This document shows positions 18,461-25,490 of a stretch of DNA of 64,000 nt, in pieces. Origin of the DNA: Pseudomonas brenneri (GTDB taxonomy: Bacteria > Pseudomonadota > Gammaproteobacteria > Pseudomonadales > Pseudomonadaceae). The position numbers were made by a program, and so were the translations under genes. Under the pieces are notes generated by a model. That model saw nothing but the letters and a program-made list of their open reading frames with translations. It made no database searches and was not told the DNA's origin. The stretch lies in assembly GCF_007858285.1 (NCBI RefSeq), contig NZ_VFIL01000003.1, forward strand, positions 310,001-374,000. The letters run 5' to 3'. Numbering within the stretch: the first letter of the stretch is position 1; each line of letters begins with the position of its first letter.

Positions 18461-19420
18461 ATGTCGCGCCGAAACGTCGATCTTCCACCGCTCAATTGTT
18501 TACAGACGTTTGAAGCGGCCGCCCGTCATTTGAGTTTCACCCAGGCGGCCCATGAGCTGAACCTGACCCAAAGCGCGGTGAGCCGTCAGATCAAACGCCT
18601 GGAGGAAGACCTGGCGCGGCCGCTGTTTTATCGGCTGGCCTTGGGCCTGAGCCTGACACCGGCCGGCGTGCGTTACTTTCGCACCATCCAGCGGCTGCTG
18701 CGCGAGCTTGATCGCGAGTCGGCGGAGCTGCGTCGGCGTGGCGCCGATCGCCAACTGACCCTGGCCAGCACGCCGACTATCAGTTCCATCTGGCTTGCTG
18801 CGCTGCTGCCGGCCTTCCAGCGTGAGCACCCGGACCTGGATATCCGCATCTTGTGCAGTGAAAGCCCAAGCCACCTGGATGTCAGTGAATATGACCTGGG
18901 CCTGTTCTATCACCTGGATGAACTGCCGCCGCCCCTCGGCCTGGAACTGACCCCGGTATTTGCCAGCGAACAGGTCATTGCCGTGTGCAGTCCTGGTTAC
19001 ATTGAGCGTCACGGCACGATCCGCGACGCCCAACACCTGCTGCACAGTCACACCTTGTTGATCGTCGAAGACCACTATCACGACTGGCTGACCTGGGCCG
19101 ACTGGTTCGCCGATATCGGTGCGCAATACCACACGCCCCGTCATGCCTTGCGCACCAACAGCTATCAGTTGCTGATGCAATCGGCGGTGATGGGGCACGG
19201 TGTGGCCCTGGGCTGGAAGTGCTTGCTGGAGGGTGAACTGGCGGCTGGCCGCCTGCAACTGGCCTTGCCCCATCACATGCACAGCCGTGGCCGTCTGCAA
19301 CTGATGCAGCCACAGCACCGCAACCCGCCCTCGGCGGCGCGCAGCTTTCAGCAATGGTTGCTGGCCAATCCTGTGGGAGCGGGCTTGCCCGCGATGGTCG
19401 TTAACGATAACCCAGGGTGA
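18461..19420 (+). CDS. LysR family transcriptional regulator (GcvA-like)
   Basis: 319 residues: N-terminal winged helix (LPPLNCLQTFEAAARHLSFT, QSAVSRQIKRLEEDL) and a periplasmic-binding-like effector domain (about 95-300). It resembles the GcvA/DsdC branch. Location downstream of the BCCT and CocE genes, same strand, suggests it controls them. The last about 15 residues (PVGAGLPAMVVNDNPG) are encoded by a REP element, GTGGGAGCGGGCTTGCCCGC, so the C-terminus was altered by REP insertion; the stop lies inside the repeat. Confidence 0.9.
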   Translation: MSRRNVDLPPLNCLQTFEAAARHLSFTQAAHELNLTQSAVSRQIKRLEEDLARPLFYRLALGLSLTPAGVRYFRTIQRLLRELDRESAELRRRGADRQLTLASTPTISSIWLAALLPAFQREHPDLDIRILCSESPSHLDVSEYDLGLFYHLDELPPPLGLELTPVFASEQVIAVCSPGYIERHGTIRDAQHLLHSHTLLIVEDHYHDWLTWADWFADIGAQYHTPRHALRTNSYQLLMQSAVMGHGVALGWKCLLEGELAAGRLQLALPHHMHSRGRLQLMQPQHRNPPSAARSFQQWLLANPVGAGLPAMVVNDNPG

Positions 19421-19452
19421 CTGACACCCTGATCGTCATCGAGCTCCTACAG
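19371..19452. repeat. REPIN overlapping the end of the LysR gene
   Basis: The left arm GTGGGAGCGGGCTTGCCCGC begins near 19373, the degenerate right arm ends in GAGCTCCTACAG near 19451, and the centre holds a perfect hairpin CAGGGTG-ACTGA-CACCCTG. The LysR stop codon (19418-19420) is inside. Confidence 0.75.
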
Positions 19453-19459
19453 GGTTTAG

Positions 19460-20593
19460 TCAGGGAGTGTTACGGCCATGCCGATAATCACTCACCGCCT
19501 CATACACCGCCTTGCGCAACCGGTTGATCCCACCAATCGGTCGGTGTTCCTCCACGCCAAACCACGGGTTGAACGACTGGTTGTCACAGGCCAGGTTCAG
19601 CGCAGGGGTGTCGAAATCCTGCGCCGGAATGCGAATTTTCGCCACGCTCTCGTAGGGCGCGTCGCTTTCCTTCCATTCGATACTGGTGTCTTCGATAGGC
19701 ATGTATTTCTGTGGGTTCTGGCGCTGGATCTGCAACACAAAACAGGCGTCGATACGGTCGGTGGACAACTGCTGGTTCAAGGCGCTGCGCAAGAAGTTCG
19801 GCAAGTCCTGGTTCTGTTTCGGCAGGCTGTATGGCGGGCAGCTTTGCGGGTCAGGCGCAACGCGGAACTTGGCGTTGGCCGCACCAAACTTGTAGGGCGA
19901 TACTGAAAAATACGTCGCCTCTGTCGGGCTGGCCGGCGCCGGCGCCAGCGTTGCGAGGGCGATAAACAGATGTCGCACCTGCCAGCTGCGTGGGTCGAAG
20001 CTGGGGAAAAACGCCATGGCTTTCTGGCCATTGGCCTGGGCCCCGATGTTTTGCGCGTACTCCGCCACGTCGCTGACGAAAAAGTTGGGGTGGCTGAACA
20101 TCACAAAGTCCTGCTCGGCACGCGCCTGCTGATCGGCCAGCAGTTGCTTGCCCGGCACGTCCAGCAGTTTGATCGCCATGCCGCGGGCGTCGCGGATGCT
20201 GTCGAACTGTGGATAAGCGTTGCCGTTGGACAGGCGCATCAGCGCCTGCCAGGTCTTGCCCGGTTCAGCGAACACGCCCTGGCGCAACGCCGGGTCGAGG
20301 CCCGGCAGTACGCTGACTTCGGCCTTCACGCAGCCGTGGGCCTTGGCATGCGCGTCACGCAGGTAGCGGGTGCCTTCGCGATGCTGGTCGACGATGCGCA
20401 CCGCCGTCTGAATGATGCCTTGAGTCATGGCGGCTTCGCCGGGCGGGATCTGTTCCTCTACAGGCACCGGGCCGCTGTGGTGCCAGGCAAACCACAGGGT
20501 GGCCGCCAGCCAGCCGAGCAAGCCCAGGCCCACCAGCCATAACAGTGTCTTGCCGAGAAATGCGCCGAGGCGCAGCCACAGTCGAGCGAGCAT
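19460..20593 (-). CDS. Catalase-family haem protein, membrane-anchored
   Basis: 377 residues. N-terminal transmembrane anchor (LGKTLLWLVGLGLLGWLAAT) then a catalase-like core: AKAHGCVKAEVSVLPGLDPALRQGVF matches the beginning of the catalase barrel (the HG.. His region), RDARGMAIKLLDVPG the RGmAvKf segment, and SVSPYKFGAANAKF the VSPYRFG-like part. It is shorter than true catalases and belongs to the SrpA/minor catalase group, whose members may act as peroxidases or bind organic hydroperoxides. I chose ATG 20593, preceded by AAGGATCGCTCC; a longer start at 20626 would overlap the upstream stop as ATGA. Same operon as the RoxA-like gene upstream. Confidence 0.8.
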   Translation of the reverse strand: MLARLWLRLGAFLGKTLLWLVGLGLLGWLAATLWFAWHHSGPVPVEEQIPPGEAAMTQGIIQTAVRIVDQHREGTRYLRDAHAKAHGCVKAEVSVLPGLDPALRQGVFAEPGKTWQALMRLSNGNAYPQFDSIRDARGMAIKLLDVPGKQLLADQQARAEQDFVMFSHPNFFVSDVAEYAQNIGAQANGQKAMAFFPSFDPRSWQVRHLFIALATLAPAPASPTEATYFSVSPYKFGAANAKFRVAPDPQSCPPYSLPKQNQDLPNFLRSALNQQLSTDRIDACFVLQIQRQNPQKYMPIEDTSIEWKESDAPYESVAKIRIPAQDFDTPALNLACDNQSFNPWFGVEEHRPIGGINRLRKAVYEAVSDYRHGRNTP

Positions 20594-20622
20594 GGAGCGA
20601 TCCTTGTATCGAAAGGGGGAAG

Positions 20623-22431
20623 TCATGGCAGTTGCTGCTCCAGCGGGCCGCCCAGTACTTTCAGGTATTCGAGCAGCGCCCAGCGTTCCTCAGGCTCCAG
20701 GCCCCGGCCAATCACCCCGTTGCCACGCTTGCCTGCGCGAAATTCGTGGCCGCTGTTGTGGTTGCCGGTGATATTCGTATCGAACAGGAAGGCGTTTTTA
20801 AAGGCCTCGGTGCGATAACCCAAGTGACGTGGGTCGTAATCGAAGGTGCCTTTATAGAAAGTACGGCTGCGCTCGTACTGCGGTGAAAGCAACTGGTAGA
20901 GCGTGGGCACCGAGCCATTGTGCAGGAACGGCGGCGTGGCCCACACGCCGGCCAGTGGGCGGGCCTTGTAGGCCCACAGTTCGCGCACGCCGATGGGCAG
21001 GCCGTAGCCGTCCAGGCGCGGGCGTTCTGCCGGGGTGATGCCGGCGGCGCGGTAGGCGTGTTCTTCGACAAATGCGGTGACATAAGCCAGGCCCTTGGCC
21101 ACAGACAGGCTGCGCAGGTCCAGCGGTTCGGTCGGTGTCGGGTGCAACTCGACATTCAACTGCGCCAACTCGGCCGGGTCCCATTGCAGGGCGCTGAGGT
21201 CATAGCGCTGGTTGGCAATATTGCTGGCGGTGCCGGGGTCGGTGCCGATGTAGTCCACGGGCAGCATTTTCAGTTGTTGCACCGGGCGCCCGTTGACCAG
21301 GGTTACGCTGGGTACGTGGCAGCCGGCGCAGTTTTCGGTAAACAGCGCGCGGCCCCTGGCGGCCAGGGGTTTGTCCACGGCCCCGAACAACGCTTCAGGC
21401 CAGGTCGGTGGTTTGAGCCGTTGCAGGGTTTCTTCGATCAGGTTCAAGTCACGCACCCGCACACTGGAGGGGTAGCGCGCCTCGCCCTTGAGCGGCTGGC
21501 CGGCGCTGTCGAAGAAGTCCAGGGTCGCGCCCACGCCTAACGCCTCGCCGATATTACGCGCCATGGGTTGCTGGGCCGAGCCATTCCATTGCACCCAGTC
21601 GAAGGTCCACATGTCCCACAACTGCGGGTAGTCCACCGGTGCGTTGGCGATACGGTAGTTGTCCGGCGAAATGGCATCACCAAAGCTGGCGTTGGCGATA
21701 CGACCGAAGGCGTCGGTGCGCCCCGGGCCTTCTTCGGTGGGGTAGAGGCCACGGTGGGTATCGTTCCAGGCCACCTTGAGGAAGGTGTCCAGGGACTTTT
21801 TGAAGTCCTGGCGCAACTGATCGTACTGGGCGTCGTATTGATCCCCCAGCACGTTGTGGGCAAAACGCCTGAACTTCAGCGGGTTGTAATAGGTGGCGGT
21901 AAGGCTGGCCACTAGGGCCTGGCCGAAGCTGCCACCGCGCAGGGTCGGCACGCTGGAGGGCAGCACGTGTTGCGCAGCGCCCCCGTCGATGCGCAGCGCC
22001 TGGCCATTGAAGCGCAACTCGCCGGTGTGGCAGGCGGCGCAGGTGATATCGAGAAACTCCGCGTTGCTGCCGGCATTCTTGTGCCGGGCGAAGCCAGCGG
22101 GCAGGTTGCCGGGGTTCTGGGGTGTGGCCTGTTGCCGCGGCTCTACCAGGAAACCGAACCGCGCAAGGTAAGCCGGTTCGGCAAAGCGCTGCTCGGAAAA
22201 CGGCAGCTCCAGCGCCGTGAACCAGTCATAGCGCAAGCCCTTGACCTGGGTGCCCTGGGGCGTGAAGTAGTAGACCTGGCGGTCGGCGGTGGTCCATTGG
22301 TCCTGGTAGTGCACCTGGTCCACCGGCACGTAATCCGGCAGCTTCGGGTTGAGCACGTAATAGAGCACCACGGCCAGCGCCAGTCCCATAAGTGACAGGA
22401 TCAGGAGTAAAACACGGGAAAAAATGCGCAA
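20623..22431 (-). CDS. RoxA-like dihaem cytochrome c protein
   Basis: 602 residues, periplasmic, N-terminal hydrophobic helix (6-26) as signal or anchor. Two haem c motifs are visible: CAACH at 131-135 and CAGCH at 368-372. The wide spacing of about 235 residues and overall length fit the RoxA/RoxB-like dihaem family (rubber oxygenases and relatives) better than the roughly 330-residue CcpA cytochrome c peroxidases. Segments such as GVWATPPFLHNGSVPTLYQL and HNSGHEF are conserved in this dihaem group. Substrate unknown; oxygenase or peroxidase. Its stop is next to the start of the catalase-like gene, so both are probably expressed together. Confidence 0.8.
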   Translation of the reverse strand: MRIFSRVLLLILSLMGLALAVVLYYVLNPKLPDYVPVDQVHYQDQWTTADRQVYYFTPQGTQVKGLRYDWFTALELPFSEQRFAEPAYLARFGFLVEPRQQATPQNPGNLPAGFARHKNAGSNAEFLDITCAACHTGELRFNGQALRIDGGAAQHVLPSSVPTLRGGSFGQALVASLTATYYNPLKFRRFAHNVLGDQYDAQYDQLRQDFKKSLDTFLKVAWNDTHRGLYPTEEGPGRTDAFGRIANASFGDAISPDNYRIANAPVDYPQLWDMWTFDWVQWNGSAQQPMARNIGEALGVGATLDFFDSAGQPLKGEARYPSSVRVRDLNLIEETLQRLKPPTWPEALFGAVDKPLAARGRALFTENCAGCHVPSVTLVNGRPVQQLKMLPVDYIGTDPGTASNIANQRYDLSALQWDPAELAQLNVELHPTPTEPLDLRSLSVAKGLAYVTAFVEEHAYRAAGITPAERPRLDGYGLPIGVRELWAYKARPLAGVWATPPFLHNGSVPTLYQLLSPQYERSRTFYKGTFDYDPRHLGYRTEAFKNAFLFDTNITGNHNSGHEFRAGKRGNGVIGRGLEPEERWALLEYLKVLGGPLEQQLP

Positions 22432-22689
22432 GATAACTATCCTTGTCGAGTTGTTGCGTCCTTATGCCACCGAGCGAGGCAGGCGGCAAGTAGCCATGAT
22501 CGGTCTGCACCGGTGGTTTTCGGCTGGCCTGCTGTCCTTCGTCGGACTTTGACGCAGATGAAAATGCTTTTAAACACGTGAACTTATCAGAAGTTTCCTG
22601 CTCACATGCCGGTAGCCATTGGTCGTGGCCGCCTGATAAGCTCGCGACTTTATTCGAATGCCCTTTTGGCGCATGAACAAGGAAATAGC

Positions 22690-23418
22690 ATGAAACAGCA
22701 TCGGTTGGCGGCGGCGGTGGCCCTGGTTAGCCTGGTACTTGCGGGTTGTGATTCGCAAACCAGCGTAGAGCTGAAAACCCCGGCGCAGAAAGCTTCCTAC
22801 GGTATCGGCCTGAACATGGGCAAAAGCCTGGCTCAGGAAGGTATGGATGACCTGGACTCCAAGGCAGTTGCCCAAGGCATCGAAGATGCCGTTGGCAAGA
22901 AAGAACAGAAGCTGAAGGACGAAGAACTGGTTGAAGCGTTTTCCGCACTGCAAAAGCGTGCCGAAGAACGCATGACCAAGATGAGCGAAGAGTCGGCAGC
23001 CGCCGGCAAGAAATACCTCGAAGACAACGCCAAGAAAGACGGCGTGGTCACCACTGCTTCCGGTCTGCAATACAAGATCGTGAAGAAGGCCGAAGGCGCC
23101 CAGCCCAAGCCGACCGACGTAGTGACTGTGCACTACACCGGCAAGCTGACCAACGGCACCACCTTTGACAGCTCCGTGGATCGCGGCAGCCCGATTGACC
23201 TGCCGGTCAGCGGCGTGATCCCGGGTTGGGTCGAAGGCCTGCAACTGATGCACGTGGGCGAGAAGGTCGAGTTGTACATCCCGTCCGACCTGGCCTACGG
23301 CGCCCAGAGCCCGAGCCCGGCGATTCCAGCCAACTCCGTACTGGTCTTTGACCTGGAGCTGCTGGCAATCAAGGACCCGGCCAAGGCCGAGGCTCCTGAG
23401 GCACCTGCTGCCAAGTAA
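22690..23418 (+). CDS. FKBP-type peptidyl-prolyl isomerase, lipoprotein
   Basis: 242 residues. Lipoprotein signal with lipobox LVLAGC (Cys20), residue +2 Asp, which in enteric bacteria would retain it in the inner membrane. An N-terminal helical dimerisation domain (about 30-125, KASYGIGLNMGKSLAQEG) is followed by an FKBP catalytic domain (about 135-225) with VTVHYTGKLTNGTTFDSS, PVSGVIPGWVEGLQLM and YGAQSPSPAIPANSVLVFDLEL. Similar to FkpA/Mip: folding of envelope proteins. Ends in an Ala/Pro/Glu-rich tail. AAGGAAATAGC before the ATG. Followed by a terminator. Confidence 0.93.
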   Translation: MKQHRLAAAVALVSLVLAGCDSQTSVELKTPAQKASYGIGLNMGKSLAQEGMDDLDSKAVAQGIEDAVGKKEQKLKDEELVEAFSALQKRAEERMTKMSEESAAAGKKYLEDNAKKDGVVTTASGLQYKIVKKAEGAQPKPTDVVTVHYTGKLTNGTTFDSSVDRGSPIDLPVSGVIPGWVEGLQLMHVGEKVELYIPSDLAYGAQSPSPAIPANSVLVFDLELLAIKDPAKAEAPEAPAAK

Positions 23419-23435
23419 GCAGCAGTTGAACATCC

Positions 23436-23466
23436 AACGCCCCGTTTATACGGGGCGTTGTTGTTT
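23436..23466 (+). terminator. Terminator after the FKBP gene
   Basis: AACGCCCCG (23436-23444) and CGGGGCGTT (23451-23459) form a perfect nine-base-pair stem with loop TTTATA, followed by GTTGTTT. Confidence 0.85.
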
Positions 23467-23571
23467 CTGGGCCGGGGCTCGACAGCTCCCACAGTTGACC
23501 GTGGTTGTGGAGGGGCGTGGGTTAAATCCGAACGAATCCCTGCGACTTAGAGCAGTCTGATGCTATACCTC

Positions 23572-23623
23572 GGCACGGGTAGCCGCAGATGTACCCCAAG
23601 TCAATGAAATCTTGGGATTTTTT
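23572..23623 (+). ncRNA. Weak candidate short RNA
   Basis: TGCTATACCT at 23561-23570 resembles a sigma-S -10, and CCCAAG (23595-23600) with CTTGGG (23611-23616) then A and seven T forms a terminator-like hairpin (23595-23624). The implied transcript is only about 50 nt, so this may be just a second terminator for the FKBP gene. Confidence 0.25.
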
Positions 23624-23624
23624 T
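23595..23624 (+). terminator. Terminator-like hairpin
   Basis: CCCAAG / CTTGGG six-base-pair stem, ten-base loop, followed by ATTTTTTT. Lies about 175 bp after the FKBP stop. Confidence 0.65.
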
Positions 23625-23702
23625 ATGTGCGCAAAAAACGCCCGATCTGACTGTAGGCCTTGTACTACGTGGCTTTCAGCCGCGAAAATGGCCTCTGTTC
23701 AC

Positions 23703-23733
23703 AAGGTTATCCACAAGTTGTGTGGATAACCTT
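23703..23733. repeat. Perfect inverted pair of DnaA-box sequences
   Basis: AAGGTTATCCACA (23703-23715) is followed after AGTTG by its exact reverse complement TGTGGATAACCTT (23721-23733). Each arm holds the consensus DnaA box TTATCCACA (23707-23715 and complement 23721-23729). It can also form a 13-base-pair hairpin followed by TT and CTC, so a terminator role cannot be excluded. It lies 27 bp before the YkvA-like gene start. Confidence 0.7.
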
Positions 23734-23759
23734 TTCTCTCGCCTGGAACTGGAGTGACG

Positions 23760-24215
23760 ATGAAAGCACCCTGGAATTTCACCCGCTTCCTACCGTTGGC
23801 CGCACGGCTAATCGGGCGTGGACGCCTGCCGACCTTGTTGTTCGCGGTTGCCGCCAAAGGCTCAAGCCAGGGTAACCGCTTGGGCAAGCTCAAGGACGAC
23901 CTCAAGCTGCTCCAGGCGCTGTGCCTGGCCTACTGGCGTGGCGAGTACCGGGCGATCAGCCCCAAGGCGCTGATATCGGTGGTAGCGGGGCTGATGTACT
24001 TCCTCAGCCCGATTGATGCGATCCCGGACTTTTTGCCCATGTTCGGCATGCTCGATGACATCGCGGTACTGGCCTGGGTCATGAAGTCCCTGGACGGGGA
24101 GTTGAGTGCCTTCCGCGCCTGGCGTGAACGCCAACGCCCGGAGAAGCTGGTGGTGGTCGAGCGCTTGCCCGCCACACCGCAGCTTCTGGAGCAGGAAAAC
24201 CCGAAAAAAAACTGA
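23760..24215 (+). CDS. YkvA-like DUF1232 membrane protein
   Basis: 151 residues. The DUF1232 core is seen as ISPKALISVVAGLMYFLSPIDAIPDFLPMFGMLDDIAVLAWV (about 65-110), two hydrophobic segments around the invariant SPIDxIPDF motif. N-terminal basic amphipathic helix. Function unknown; family is widespread and has no established activity. ATG 23760 follows GGAGTGACG; a GTG two codons upstream is possible. A DnaA-box palindrome lies just upstream. Confidence 0.85.
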   Translation: MKAPWNFTRFLPLAARLIGRGRLPTLLFAVAAKGSSQGNRLGKLKDDLKLLQALCLAYWRGEYRAISPKALISVVAGLMYFLSPIDAIPDFLPMFGMLDDIAVLAWVMKSLDGELSAFRAWRERQRPEKLVVVERLPATPQLLEQENPKKN

Positions 24216-24312
24216 AGGCGCGGATTATCCCCCTGCGCTCTTTGCGGCTGTTAGGATTACACTCCTAAGGAAAGTACTTACTTCGTAAGTGTTGTGATCC
24301 TACGGGGCAGTC

Positions 24313-24651
24313 ATGGATATACAGATCATTTCACGGGATGGCGAACCCGAATATGCGGTTCTGCCATGGGCTCAGTACCAGGTGCTGTTAACAGCCGCCG
24401 GCCTGCAGCAACCAAGCACTCCTGCTGCACAGACCCCTCCCGTCGCGACCGCGACGGATCTACGCCCCCTGGCGCACTTGCGCAACCTGCGCGAAGCCAA
24501 GGGCCTGGCCATTGAGGCATTGGCCCGCACCGTGGGCATCAGCCCGTCCTACCTGGGCTTGATTGAAAGTGGTGAACGCCAGCCGGATGCCGCGATCCGT
24601 CGCAGCCTGGCCTGGGAGTTGGGGATTGCCGGTTGGAGGGATGAAACGTGA
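24313..24651 (+). CDS. Helix-turn-helix (XRE family) regulator with extra N-terminal segment
   Basis: 112 residues. The N-terminal 35 residues (QIISRDGEPEYAVLPWAQYQ) resemble the start of Phd-like or HigA-associated antitoxin proteins; the C-terminal 60 residues form an XRE HTH (LRNLREAKGLAIEALARTVG, ISPSYLGLIESGERQPD). First gene of a tight three-gene run: its TGA overlaps the next GTG start. May autoregulate. The antitoxin resemblance is weak and the downstream genes do not look like toxins. Confidence 0.75.
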   Translation: MDIQIISRDGEPEYAVLPWAQYQVLLTAAGLQQPSTPAAQTPPVATATDLRPLAHLRNLREAKGLAIEALARTVGISPSYLGLIESGERQPDAAIRRSLAWELGIAGWRDET

Positions 24652-25019
24652 GTGTGCGCATCAGCCGTCAACATTGGGATGGGTTGCTCAACGAACTTGA
24701 CCAGGCCCGTCGCCAACGCCATCTTTTGACTTATCGTGCATTGCTTGAGCGCCTGCAGTTTCCGACGCCGGCGATGCAAACCCTGACCGCGGCCCTGGAA
24801 CACCTGGCCGCCCTGGATGCCAAGGCCGAGCAACCGCTACGCAGTTCCCTGGTGATCAGCCAGGGCGCGAGCCGGTTGCCGCGTACCGGTTTTTTTGAAT
24901 GTGTCGAACGCCTTGGGCGTTTCTGTGGACCTTCCGATGGTGTCGCCGCAGCATCCTGGCATGCCTCGGAAGTGGTCCGAGTGTTCGAGTACGAATATCC
25001 TGAATCAGCGGAGGCCTGA
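24648..25019 (+). CDS. Conserved hypothetical protein
   Basis: 123 residues, soluble, Leu/Arg-rich helical first half (GLLNELDQARRQRHLLTYRA), second half with SRLPRTGFFECVERLGRF. Similar Pseudomonas proteins are sometimes labelled ribose-phosphate pyrophosphokinase, but I see no PRPP-binding motif, so that label is not adopted. GTG start overlaps the stop of the HTH gene and follows GGAGGGATGAAAC; the next gene starts directly after its TGA. Confidence 0.7.
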   Translation: MSVRISRQHWDGLLNELDQARRQRHLLTYRALLERLQFPTPAMQTLTAALEHLAALDAKAEQPLRSSLVISQGASRLPRTGFFECVERLGRFCGPSDGVAAASWHASEVVRVFEYEYPESAEA

Positions 25020-25406
25020 GTGTTCTGGAAACTCAAAGCGTATGCCAGCTATTGGCTGGCACGCCGGTTGTTTCATTGGTCATGGTTTGTGCGTCAGCCC
25101 CGTGGCTGGCACTGGCTGGAGGGCCAGTTCGCACGCATGGCCAACCTGGGCAATGTCGATGCACAAAGTTTTTATGGGCATATCCTGACCTTTCGTGGCC
25201 AAGGGTTGGGCGCGCGGGAAGAAGGCGTGCGCTTGCTGCGCCTGGCGGGGCAGGCAGGCGATGGCAAGGCGGCCTATCAAGTCGGTGTGCTGAGCCTGGC
25301 AGGCAGCCTGGGCAAGGCCCCGGACCCGGCTGAAGCCGCGCGCTGGTGGACCATCGCCGCCAAGGCCGGGCATCCGCTGGCGCAGATACGCCTGGAGCAG
25401 TTGTAG
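25020..25406 (+). CDS. Sel1-like repeat protein
   Basis: 128 residues. The N-terminal segment is Trp-rich and basic (ASYWLARRLFHWSWFVRQPRG). Then about two to three Sel1-type helical repeats, for example AGDGKAAYQVGVLSLAG and DPAEAARWWTIAAKAGHPLAQIRL. Such repeats act in protein interactions. GTG start follows GGAGGCCTGA and abuts the previous stop, so it is the third gene of the HTH operon. No signal peptide is obvious. Confidence 0.8.
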   Translation: MFWKLKAYASYWLARRLFHWSWFVRQPRGWHWLEGQFARMANLGNVDAQSFYGHILTFRGQGLGAREEGVRLLRLAGQAGDGKAAYQVGVLSLAGSLGKAPDPAEAARWWTIAAKAGHPLAQIRLEQL

Positions 25407-25464
25407 GCGTCGGCAAGCCTGCGAAAAACGCCGGGTGCCTGGTGCTCCGTGTTGCTCTCTGGTT

Positions 25465-25490
25465 TTTCGCTGGCAAGCCAGCTCCTACAG
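25465..25490. repeat. Single REP overlapping a stop codon
   Basis: On the minus strand this reads CTGTAGGAGCTGGCTTGCCA; the TAG stop of the EAL-CBS-GGDEF gene (25485-25487) is the TAG within TGTAGGAG of the REP. Confidence 0.7.

Noticed and set aside
24313..25019. Toxin-antitoxin pair (HTH gene plus following gene)
   Set aside because: The second protein shows no toxin fold or motif, and a third Sel1 gene is coupled; the Phd-like segment alone is not enough.
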